DNA of 64,000 bases from positions 248,001 through 312,000 of the forward strand of contig JAJJXM010000011.1 in NCBI GenBank assembly GCA_024516155.1. The letters are read 5' to 3'. The notes below the pieces were generated by a model. That model had not been told where the DNA came from, did no database searches, and saw only the letters and a list, made by a program, of their open reading frames with translations. Both the position numbers and the translations under genes were made by a program. Shown piece after piece: positions 46,681 through 57,373 of this stretch. The stretch's first letter is position 1; every line of letters begins with the position of its first letter. The stretch is from Pyronema omphalodes (taxonomy: Eukaryota; Ascomycota; Pezizomycetes; Pezizales; Pyronemataceae).

Positions 46681-49650
46681 TGAAAAATATTAGGCGTGTA
46701 TGATGTATAATACGATAGAAAAATCATACGTATAATTTAAGAAACGTAATATTCGCTGTGAACATCAGCCATCGCAGTAGCTTCCGCCACTGTAACACTC
46801 ACGGCGATGACACGAAGTGGATTCGAAGTTGGACGAGTGAAGTCCAGTGAATAACCTAACCGAAACCTGCGACGATTCAATTATAACACCTCCGCCAGAC
46901 CCTCAATCAACTTATGTGTAGAGCATTACATCATATCTCTACTTCACTATTAAAACATACGTAAATTTTTGAACGGAGTAGGAACTTACTTATGCGGAAC
47001 ACAAGTCTGAGTTACATAGAAAGGCTACGAGGGATGTAACTGTATGAAACTACATACTGTCACGCACCTCTCACCGTACCTATCGAGGTATACCATTATG
47101 GCAGCTTAAATGGACCGTCTTCAAATAGGCCCTCTACCGCCAAAAAAGATGTCAATCTCTAGCCCATATAGCTTCACAACCACACACAAACCGCATTGTG
47201 ATACCCAAGCATTGGATTTTGTATCCAACTCCATCACTCCTGAGAATCTACTTGAACTCTCATTTTCCTTGTGGTGTGCTATAACAGTCAGCATTTGAGG
47301 GTTGTTCCAGGCGTTGAACTAAGTGCCCGGTGCCATAGTAGCTTAGACCACGAGAACGATTTCCATTTCTCATGTCAGTCATGCACATGGCACTATAGGC
47401 CTGACAAGTCTCATTCAGCATACATATGACCAAATAAGCATAAGAAAAAAAAAACGAACCTCCGGAACCCGCCAAAATGCCTACGTTTAATACGTTTCTA
47501 CTACAAAATCATGCCAATGTTAATATATTTCTTTTGCCCACATAATCAATTATAGCCCTCTGATCCATTGATGAATGGCTTACGTGTGGATCCGGCTCCG
47601 GCAGTGTGGGTTTCAACCCGCTGTTGTGCCCAGCGGCCGGGTAAACCCTCGTTTATAGCTACAAGCTAGGTAGCTCGGCATCTCCAGCTTTACCTGAACT
47701 CAGCAGTCTCAGCTGGCTAGATACTGGCGCCACCCTTCCACTTTGTCTTAATCTTTTCCATTATGCACAGGGACATTTATCCCTGCGAAAAGTAATCTTC
47801 AAGCGCTGTTTTTAGTTTGCCGATAGATATTCATCCTGCAGGAAGTATCCGATATCAACCTGCCAAAGCTATGAAACGCTGAAATTTCGAAAACATGGGT
47901 GTATGATACATGATACGCGTATGGTATGTCGGTTGAGTACATACATAGAAAGAGTCCAGAATTCCAGCTTGGTTACATACATTAGGTACGCATTCGAGGT
48001 AACGTCAATTAATCGGTTATTGATTATTGATAAAAAGGTAGAGGTACTACAACTTCGGTTCTCATGATCAAGGGATTGGAGAACAATATTCATCGTTCAT
48101 GGGATGTAACCTGTCTAGTGATGTTAATAACTACAGCATGCAATCACAATCACAATCACAATCACAATCACAATCACAATCACGATTGTCGGGGTAAAGT
48201 CTATTTACATTATCGTCAAAACACCTCTCTGTTTACATATGTACAGAGCACTACTTCCGGATCTCCGATTGTACTTTGTTTTGAGTCCTACATACAGTGT
48301 GCTACACAAGTTGGTATGTATGACTAATCTATCGCTTAGAGCAGGAACCGAGCATAGATTTGTTCCCTTCCCGGGTATGTACCGTGGGAAAGATAAAACA
48401 AGTGAAACAGGTTAAACAAGTCAAGGGCCCTAAACAACTTCTTGCGCTAGGTTGGGGTTACCGATATGCAACGAGTCGCCAAATATCTCCCTGTAGGGAT
48501 GCATATGAATGTGGAGACCACGGCGGATTCCAGAATTTACATTTACTGTATGTATGCATACCATTTGCATGCCATTTGAACTGGATTTGTGAACGGGATC
48601 CGACATAGATTTTCTGAGCGGCTGAAGATTCGAATGCAAGTATTTGGCGGGATATGCCATCTTCCGATAATGAAACTGTCTGATAAGACAAACAATTATC
48701 CGAAATCAGTAATAGCTCGAATGCTCGAATGCTCGAATGTCAGCGGCATTGCAATTCGGGAACGGATGCTGAGCGTGTATGACCGACCATACAGTCAACT
48801 AGACTCTGAGACACTGCGACGTCGGTCAGATGCAGTTCCCAGGTATCTGCCCTCATCGCCAAGCGCTACGGTACAATAGATGCATCCACGGCTACGGGCA
48901 TGAGTGACCACAGTCTCGGTAGCAATAGAAAATTTAAGCTGCACAGAAAAAAATCCTCGAATTTGGAAAATCGTCCGCTTTTGGTATATAATTTGATTTA
49001 CATATTCCTATTTTATCATTGAATAATGTCCACATTTTATCCTGTGGGTACTCATTGTGCATGTTAATCTTGTTGTTCCCCTCCCCATCCCCCGCGCATC
49101 GTTCTACATAACTAGCTCTATACACTACCGAGATCCACTGCCGCGACATACGTTACCGAGAAGGCTCGACTCTTCGGCGGGTGCCACTAGCTATAGTGTG
49201 TGCATCTGTATCGGCCCGTTCAGTCGGGGAAGGTGTGGTTCGTCATAGCACTCCCCACGATAGACCCAACTGCTACCAAGCATTTTACCAAAGAAATGAC
49301 AACCGCTGCTGGGAAAGAAATCAAGGGCTCAGCCTTCCCCAAACAGACGAGAACGAACACAGAGACAATTCCCAAAAAAGGTCCACGCACACTAAAGCCG
49401 CATTCCCGCCCTCTGATCCCGTTGCGGAGCCCATCCTCACAGGCGGACAAATTTTTAAGCCCACAAAATTTATTCTGGAATCCTGCTGCTGTCTATTGGA
49501 TCCACTTTGGCTTCCGCTCCCCCACCGTGCTTGCAAACTTGCTAAACTCTGCAGCGGGGAAGGGTGCGTTATGCTTCTTATATAACCTGCCAAACTGCCG
49601 AATCTATTCTTTTCCCTACGCTATCAACCACCGTCGAACATTCTTCAATC
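46681..49650. other. Spacer before the flavoprotein monooxygenase
   Basis: About 3 kb with no supported gene. It contains a hexamer microsatellite (48141-48183). The last few hundred bases are the promoter and leader of the 49651 gene; several long frames there are shadows without domains. Confidence 0.5.
48141..48183. repeat. Hexamer microsatellite (CAATCA)n
   Basis: Seven perfect head-to-tail copies of CAATCA. Confidence 0.9.
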
Positions 49651-51178
49651 ATGGCCTCGAAAAGCTTCAAAGTAGTAATTGTAGGGTAAGAGGACCAACT
49701 CGGCACCTTTCCATTATATCCATAGCTAACCTTCCTCCAGAGCTGGTATCGGCGGTATGGCCGCAGCAGTTGGATGCGGTCTCGCTGGGCATGAAGTCCT
49801 CGTTCTTGAGGATGCACCCGCAGTAAATTTCTCTCATCTTTCCTTATCGATATCTCCATCTCTAACGGTTTACCCATAATAGATCGGTGAAGTTGGCGCA
49901 GGCCTTCAAGTAGCCCCGAACATGATGCGGATTCTCAGCCGCTGGGGACTTTCCAGCACCATCATCAGCGATTCCGTATCTCTAACATCCGTCCATATTC
50001 GCCGCTGGTCAAATGGAGCTCTTCTAGGTGTAGCCCCCGTCAACAAATCCTTCGGCGACCAATACGTTATCCACCGTGCCGACCTTCACCGGGCTCTTTA
50101 TGATCGCGCAATCGCCTTACCAAACGTTAAAGTCCAGGTTAACTCCCGGGTTGTGTCTTGCGATTTCGACACCCCATCAGTCACCTTATCAACCGGCGAG
50201 ATTATCAAAGCGGATATTGTGTTAGGAGCAGACGGAATCAAGAGTAGACTAAGACAGCAAATGCTAGGATTGGAAAAAGATGAACCCATACCTACAGGAG
50301 ACGCTGCATTCCGTGTAGTCCTCCCTCGATCGGCTATGGAACATGATCCGGAGCTTAAAGAACTTATCGACAGCCCCTTGGGAACTCGTTGGATCGGTCC
50401 TTACCGTCACATCATGGCCTATCCTATCAAAGCTCATAAACTTTATAACATGGTCCTTCTACACCCCGATAATATCGACTCTGAAGAATCTTGGACTGCA
50501 AAGGGTCCGAAATCTGATCTCCTGAATATGTATTCCGGCTGGGACCCTATTCTCCAAAAGCTATTTGCCTTGATTCCTGATGGTGATGTACTCCGATGGA
50601 AGCTCTGTACACACCGTCCTCTTCCTACTTGGATCAAAGGAAAAGTCGCACTTCTTGGTGACGCATGTCACCCTATGCTGTAAGTCCCTTTATCTCTTTA
50701 CCTCCTTTTCCCGCATTATTTTCAACCAAAGTTCGGGAAAACAAAAAATCAATATGAAGATTCACCCCGAGTGATGTCTAATGAACCACACATTAACAAC
50801 CACAATAGTCCCTATGTTGCACAAGGAGCCGCACAAGCAGTTGAAGATACCGCCATGTTATCACACCTACTATCATCGAGCTCGACAACACGTCACAACA
50901 TCCCGCATGTCTTGAAGCTTTACGAAACAGCAAGGAAAGCAAGAGCAGAAGCTATCCAAGGTACCGCCAATGGAAACAGAGATAATCTGCATATGCCAGA
51001 TGGAAAGGAACAGCAGGAAAGAGATAGGAAATTTGCACAGGTTTTTAGTGGTGGAGAAAATCCGGATAAGTGGGGTGACCCAGCGCAACAAAGGTTTATT
51101 TGGGGATGGGATGCGGAGAAGGTTGCGAGAGAAGTATTGAGAGAGAGTAAGAGAGAGGAGGTTAGGAGCCAGCTGTAG
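49651..51178 (+). CDS. FAD-dependent monooxygenase, salicylate-hydroxylase-like
   Basis: Class A flavoprotein monooxygenase that would hydroxylate an aromatic substrate with NAD(P)H and O2. Exons are 49651-49685, 49741-49822, 49883-50679 and 50809-51178, all GT-AG and in phase, giving 427 residues, normal for the family. The FAD-binding GAGIGG is rebuilt across the first intron (VVIVGAGIGGMAAAVG). GEVGAGLQVAPNMMRIL follows in exon 3; the DG motif is seen in ADIVLGADGIKS. The second FAD motif LLGDACHPMLPYVAQGA is rebuilt across intron 3. Relatives include salicylate 1-hydroxylase and 6-hydroxynicotinate 3-monooxygenase; the substrate is not predictable from sequence. There is no visible cluster: the next gene to the right is a tentative small protein on the other strand. 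Confidence 0.9.
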
Positions 51179-52012
51179 ATATCGTGAGTTGGATATGTTT
51201 TTGCTGATTGTTAGGTAGGTAGTTTAAAGACTCTCCTTTTTTTTCCTTGATCGGCTAAGGTATGGATGAATTATGGAAAATGTATATATATATTTGTTGG
51301 GAGTTATTTGTTTCTGTTTCTGTTTCTGTTTTTTTTCCCCTCCCCGTTTTTGTTCTGTTCTGTTCTGTTTTGTTTATGTTTTCTTTTTTTGGTCATATCA
51401 TATGTATGGATCATCCATGGGTTTCGATAGTTTCAAACACCTATTTCTTAGGCTCGTTTCGCAATTTGTGTAGGAAGAAATAAAGTGTGCATGCAGAAAC
51501 TACGGCTTCGGAATCGATCAGCAGAAGATATTCACCGGTGTGGTGCCTACAGTGGTTGCGGATCAAAGGTTCGGAGATAAAATCTTTACTCCTAGGCTGG
51601 CCCAACAAACGCTATTCGGATAGGCGACCCGGGCAAATCATCATAGGGCTCCATGGTTTCCCGGAGCTTATGGAAGGGAATGGTGGACATGCCACGGGAT
51701 GGTGCAACGGGAGATAGTCAGTGGCCGTGCAGCCTGCCGTGGATCACAGCTTCGGCATACATATCTTTATTATGTACCTTAGGCTAGGATAACAGTTATC
51801 CGACACCACTGCCTTTGTGTTCCAATACAGAAGCGCAACTCGGATGTACGTATCTTGAATCATGATTTATCACTTTGTAATATCCGAACCGATAGTTGGA
51901 AAAACTTAAGCCATGTAGTGGTGCTATGACCTGTAATATATTTGTTTATCTATATATCTCAAACACAATTTACACCGCCAATCTATGCCTATTCCTGTTT
52001 TGATATCAAAAA
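51179..52012. other. Spacer 3' of the monooxygenase
   Basis: No gene. TTTCTG and TGTTC repeats at 51310-51380 probably lie in the monooxygenase 3' UTR. Confidence 0.5.
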
Positions 52013-52485
52013 TTATAAATTATCCGCCTGGGTATCTTGCTTGTCGATAATACAAACTCCCGCCGTGCCAAATAGCAATAAAGTAACGCCGGTCCATGGT
52101 ATCCCTATCACCAAGACTCTAACCCCGCGAGGGCATCTTGGTGAATTTCTCCTTCCCGTGTATTCCCCGAACCCTCCAATCGGGGAATTAATCCAATATA
52201 CACCCTCCTCACCCCACCCTTACATTATACCCGACCAACCATCAACATAGTCGGACATGCGGCGAGTCTGGTAGTAGTCGGTGCGATAATGGAGATTGTA
52301 ATACCGAATCGTACTTTCTGGTAGCTTTGCTTCATCTTACGGGTGATATACCACCATATGGCGGGACTGAATAGCTTTTGTCGTGGCCGAGGGGTGGTGG
52401 TGTCTTGTAGATATCTTCGGGGAGGTTGATAACATTGGACTCGCCGAGGAAAAGGCGTAAAGAGTGTTTGGATTTGGTTGGTCAT
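52013..52485 (-). CDS. Tentative small mitochondrial-type membrane protein
   Basis: Proposed two-exon gene: exon 1 is 52485-52305 (ATG in context AAAACAATG), exon 2 is 52116-52013, with a 188-nt intron starting GTATTA and ending TAGAG. The phases agree, giving 94 residues. The N-terminus (about 35 residues, FTPFPRRVQCYQPPRRYL) has many Arg and no acidic residue, as in a mitochondrial presequence. It is followed by SPAIWWYITRKMKQSYQK. Exon 2 adds one hydrophobic span (VLVIGIPWTGVTLLLFGTAG) and a short charged end. The intron is longer than others here and could be wrong: read through, exon 1 continues as a single-exon frame to 52225. An in-frame ATG at 52599 would lengthen the N-terminus. No family recognised. 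Confidence 0.3.
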
Positions 52486-55098
52486 TGTTTTGGTTTGGAG
52501 TTTTGTGTTTCTAGATGTAGCTCTTGTGGACACCGTGGTGTATGTTGTTGCTGTAGAAGGAGGACAATCGTAGAAACTTGTTGAGGCATCATGATACATA
52601 TCCCAGGGGTCGCGGGAGGATTAAGGTATGCCGCTATGGCCGCTTTAGTTCATGTATGTTGATTTCCGAAGGTGTATGCGGTAGAAGCTATGGAAGCTCC
52701 GGTGGAAGCTGGTGTGTGGGGAGCTTGAGCTCAGCTAAAGGGCCAATAGGAAGCTAGAGCTTCGGTAAGACGCGCTAGAGGGGTTAAGCTTCGTAGTGCG
52801 ACGGGAGCTTAAGATTCTGCGAGATCGCGTTTATGTGCCCTGGCATGCGTTTGTTTTTTTCTCCGCGGGCTTTTTGTAGCTGGTTTCTATTTCGAACTCC
52901 AAAATGATTTGATTCGTACCGTTTATTTGAGTGATTGGATATGAGTTTCTCGCTGGTATTGCGCAGCGTGTTAGAGGTTAGTGCCAGGAGAGCTTTTGAA
53001 GCTAAAGGGAGCTATGAACTGATCAGCAACGACTCCGAAACCTTCATCACGAGGTAGAAGGCCTGTGCTGTATGGGTGAGTAGTAGAGCCAATTGAAACA
53101 GTTGCCGGGTGTAAATCGGTTATATCTCAGAGGCATCGAAGGTAAGTGGTTCCGTAAGAGTAGTGTATTTCTAGCCAAGAAATGACATTGAGATGGAGTA
53201 ACTCAGGCTCTTAAAGAAATGGAGCAAAGAGCAAGAATTGATGTTCCGGTGACCACTCCTACGTTGAATTCGCCAAGGAAGAAGCTGGTCTACTGATTTA
53301 TTGTGAGGTGACATTGTGCTTATGGCTTCTAACAGCCAAAGTCCGTAGAACCGCTCATGGGGGCATAGCCCAAACAAGTGCTAAGCAGTGGGCGGGAATA
53401 TTCAAACGAAACATTGACTAAAGATAGAGGAAATAGCCCCACGTGGATACAGGTAGCAGACGTGCGAAATGGAAGAAAGATACCAGATATCGACACATAA
53501 CAATGAGGACATGGCGGTATTTTGTATTATGATTTGTTGTTCCGGAGATTTTAAGGGTTGAAGTAGTCTTCCAGAAGCCATGGAAAAGCGGCACCGCAAA
53601 CTAATGTGCTCGCTACCAACCCAGCACATACATACCACAAGCTACATTGCTTCAATGCCCCGATCACCAGCAACGTATGATACATGAAAATTGTCCGAGT
53701 GTTGTTATCGATATGCTCTCATAGCTGGTACATGCGAAGGCTACTGGCACGGATTGTTATTTCGGTACGGGGTAGCGGATGTTTCTGGATAGCCGAATTA
53801 GACCATTCAGCCCGAGATAAGGACAGAATACACTGTGTTGATATGTATGTTATGGAATTTCAATACAGTTTGAGGATCTTACTGTGTAATGAATAGCAGC
53901 TGTATCTAATCATTCGGCAAAGATTAGTGAAGTGAAGCTCTTGGCTGACAGCTTACGTGGTGGAGCCCTATCCGTAGGTTCGAACCGGGTTCTTCATGCT
54001 ATGCAGAAGATAATATTAGAAATATGGTTGATCAGTATAGACCCACGTGAGGTTGCTTCAAAGTTTCAAGTTCTATCTCAGAAGCCTGTCAGATACGATC
54101 TCATTCCAGACAAACGACCTGTACATGACTTATTCAGGATGGTCATTTTGCCGGCCATTAATGTGAAGGATTTTGGAGACGGCGTCTCAAGACTAGGAAT
54201 GCGTAGGGTATCATAAAACAGCTGGTGCATGTGCCATCGTTGCTTTTGATAACTTGGAACCAAAGCCAATCGTGACCACTTGAAGTACGTCAGTCCTCAT
54301 TCTCATCACTCAGTTACTTCATATCAAAGATTTTAGGATTTAACCGCAGAATCTTTCTTTTTGCCATATTCACAATCATAGTAAAGCCTTGACTTTAGAG
54401 AGGTCTGATCCACGGTTAGGATCAAGGACTATCGTCATTGCGGGACCGTGTCTCGGCAGTATCGGACACTAGACCGGCATCTTCCCTGATTGAAGTGGGG
54501 CGGGCCCGATCACTCTCCGAAGTTATTTTTCGGCATCCCGGAGTCTAGAATAGTGCGCATTCGTGCACACGGCCCTGCGAATGAAGACGCTGAACAACTT
54601 GCGGGATTTCTTTGAAACAATGAATGTATCAACCCTGGTCATGATCAAAACAAGCATTACCGCATCGAACATAGGGCATTGTCAGCGGCTAAACTGGAAT
54701 CTTTGCGTTGCTCTTCGGGTTCATGATGTCAGCAGAGTGATCGAAAGATGAAAGAACTTTTCAAGAAAGTTAAAAAGTACATACGTAAAATTATTGAAAG
54801 GGTCGGTTGTCAGCTCTAGCATCGGATCGAACGGGCGCCTGCGTCTGCTGATAAGCTTTCGTGACAACGGTGGACGTTAGGTGGATAATCCTACGTTATT
54901 CGGACAACGGTCCCTTGTCATACAGCTGTAGCTTTGCAACAGGCAAACGGTAACCAGCAGCTTCCCCGTAAGTTGGACAACGGCGTTTCGACGATCGAGG
55001 ACTGGTTACGGTGAAGAAATCTCTCAAATTTCGGTGGTCAAGCTTCGTAGCTTCGTAGCTTCATAGCTTCGTAGAGCATATCCTTCCTCTGGCTCTGT
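52486..55098. other. Spacer with no supported gene
   Basis: Repeated GGAAGCT/GAAGCTAGAGCTT words at 52680-52800. Short frames without domains. A GGTTCGAACC word near 53975 was checked as a tRNA B box; no cloverleaf could be formed. Confidence 0.45.
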
Positions 55099-55254
55099 GA
55101 GGCGTAGTAGATGTCAAAGACCTCAACAAGATGCCTGGTACCTGTTGGTTCACAGCTCTTCCGAACTCAGTTCTCTGAGGCGTAGTAGATGTCAAAGACC
55201 TCAACAAGGCGCCTGGTACCTGTTGGTTCACAGCTCTTCCGAACTCACTTCTCT
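55099..55254. repeat. 78-bp tandem duplication
   Basis: Two adjacent copies (55099-55176 and 55177-55254), each starting GAGGCGTAGTAGATGTCAAA and running through GCCTGGTACCTGTTGGTTCA to CTCTTCCGAACTCA. Only about three differences, so recent. It lies about 330 bp upstream of the aminotransferase start, in its probable promoter. Confidence 0.85.
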
Positions 55255-55578
55255 CCTTTCTCGGATGTTTATGCCGAAGAGCAGCGTCGTCACTGTCGCA
55301 GATGCAGCAAACCCAACTAAGAAGTCCGTCAGCTGCCTAGTAACAGCTTCACCGTTTGAGGTAGAGCGCGTAGCTTCAGGTCAGCGATCAGGAATTGTGT
55401 ATGCATTTCTTGTCAAAAGGGTCCTCTTTACTTAAATACAGCGGGTCCCTTCTTTGGAGCTTCCGCCAAGAGCGTCATCATCTAGTTGTCTGAGTATCAA
55501 ACAACAGCTGAGACATCTATTAACACCGTTAAATCAATACTCCATCACCACCACAACAACAACTCACCACCAATCACC
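55255..55578. promoter_or_regulatory. Probable promoter and leader of the aminotransferase gene
   Basis: The 320 bp before the ATG contain no other gene. The last 40 bp are CAC/ACA-rich (CACCACCACAACAACAAC) and end in CAATCACCATGG, typical of a fungal 5' leader with a strong start context. No clear TATA box. Confidence 0.4.
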
Positions 55579-57373
55579 ATGGACCCCAGAAACATTCTCT
55601 CGCCGCAGCCCAGATCTGCTGTTCCGGGAATTACAATGACCGACGATAATAATGAACAGCACTCATTCCAAGAGTTGTTGCAGTCATTGCAGAATGCCAT
55701 GGTTGCTGCAACCGCTATCGGTAATATTTCTTGGCTCATTAGGGCACGCATTCATTGTTGACCTGTGATCAAAGAGCGAAGCAGCACTCCTCATGTCAGA
55801 TATCGGGAGGCACACGCCGCAAAGCCGACTCACAAACACCCTGGATTGGACCCATCTAAGGCTTCGACGTAAGTTTATCCGCTGCATCTAATAATTAAGT
55901 GTTTGGCAAGCGAGGCTAACGTTGCATCACTATCCACAGAGGTGTCGGTACGTCATCGCAACATGCCCCGCCCCCACTCTTCACATACTGATTGAATATA
56001 GTATGGACAACGGAACGTGCCTACGAAGCGGGGTTCCTTGAATGCCCTGAGGAATGGGGTAACCTTGGACAGGGTGCCCCCGAGGTTGAGGACACAATTC
56101 CTCATGCCTTCCACAAGCCTACGACTTTGGATATCTCCGTCAACTCTCGTGAATATGGACCTGTCGCTGGTATTATGCCTCTGCGTAAGGCAGTTGCCGA
56201 CCTCTACAACGCACATTACAGAGAGGGCAAGGAGTCTCAATACACCTGGGAGAACGTCGCAATCGTTCCTGGAGGTCGTGCCGGATTGATCAGAATTGCT
56301 GCGGTTCTTAACAACGCATACCTCTCTTTCTTCATTCCCGATTACACTGCCTACAATGAGATGCTTGGTCTCTTCAAGAACTTCAGTGCCTTGCCAACGC
56401 TATTAGACGAGGAGGACGGGTATGCTCCGATACACTGAATCGAGAGCTCCGCAACTGCTAACAGCTTTCTAGATACGAGCTACACCCCGAAAAGATCAAG
56501 GAGGAGATTAAGCGCGGAGTTCAAGTGATTCTTACCTCTAACCCCCGTAACCCCACCGGTCACACCGTCAAGGATGACGCTTTGAAGGAGCTCATGGACG
56601 TCTGCCGCGGAAGATCTACTTTGATTATGGATGAGTTCTATGCGGGATACAACTACACTAGTGACTGTGACGGATCTTCCGTTTCTTGTGCTAGATACGT
56701 TGAGGATGTCAACAATGATGACGGTAAGTCTTCTCCATATTGCGCAATCTATTATGCAAGTTAAAATGTTTTGTAATCATATTCTAACATTTTTCTTCCA
56801 TCAGTTCTCATCATTGATGGACTCACCAAGCGCTTCAGATTGCCCGGATGGAGAATTGCGTGGGTTGTTGGACCCAAGGAGTTCATCAAGGCCATCGGAT
56901 CATGTGGTTCATACCTCGATGGTGGATCCAACGTTCCCTTCCAGGAGGCGGCTATTCCCCTTCTCGAGCCCAACTTTGTTAAGGCTGAGATGAGGGCATT
57001 GCAGCTCCACTTCCGCGAGAAGCGCGACTATGTTATTCAGCGTTTGTCCGACATGGGATTCAAGTTCCGTTCCATTCCCGACTCTACTTTCTACATCTGG
57101 TTGGACCTTAGCAACCTCCCTCCTAAGATTCAGAACGGATTAGGATTCTTCGAGGAGTGCTTGAAGGAGAAGGTCATTGTTGTTCCTGGTATCTTCTTCG
57201 ACCTCAACCCCCAGTCCAGACGTGACCTCTTCGACTCACCTTGCCACCACTACTGCCGTCTTTCTTACGGACCCAAGTGGGACACGCTCAAGAAGGGAAT
57301 TAATGGTATTGAGCGCGTGCTCCGTAAGCACGACGCCCTCCCGGAAGGCTACGTTGGGGAAGCCGAGCAGTAA
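55579..57373 (+). CDS. PLP-dependent class I/II aminotransferase
   Basis: Predicted cytosolic PLP enzyme of the aspartate aminotransferase fold, in a fungal group often labelled 1-aminocyclopropane-1-carboxylate synthase-like; substrate unknown. Exons are 55579-55720, 55775-55868, 55940-55947 (8 nt), 56002-56419, 56473-56723 and 56805-57373, giving 493 residues. All introns are GT-AG and 53-81 nt. Key motifs: WTTERAYEAGF and NLGQGAPEVED near the N-terminal core, SNPRNPTG, DEFYAGYNY, and DGLTKRFRLPGWRIAW with K313 as the PLP lysine. CRLSYGP supplies the substrate-carboxylate arginine. Frame continuity between HKHPGLDPSKAS and WTTERAY needs the 8-nt exon, because joining exons 2 and 4 directly shifts the frame. 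The start ATG lies in CAATCACCATGG. The N-terminal 45 residues are polar and less certain. Confidence 0.88.

Noticed and set aside
48141..48183. Regular repeat considered as a CRISPR-like array
   Set aside because: It is a simple hexamer microsatellite without spacers, in a eukaryotic genome; no cas-type gene is present.
49200..49826. 208-codon plus-strand frame before the flavoprotein gene
   Set aside because: It runs through the leader and first intron of the well-supported monooxygenase in a different frame and has no domain.
53932..54216. 94-codon plus-strand frame and a GGTTCGAACC word resembling a tRNA B box
   Set aside because: No A box at the right distance and no cloverleaf could be drawn; the frame shows no motif.
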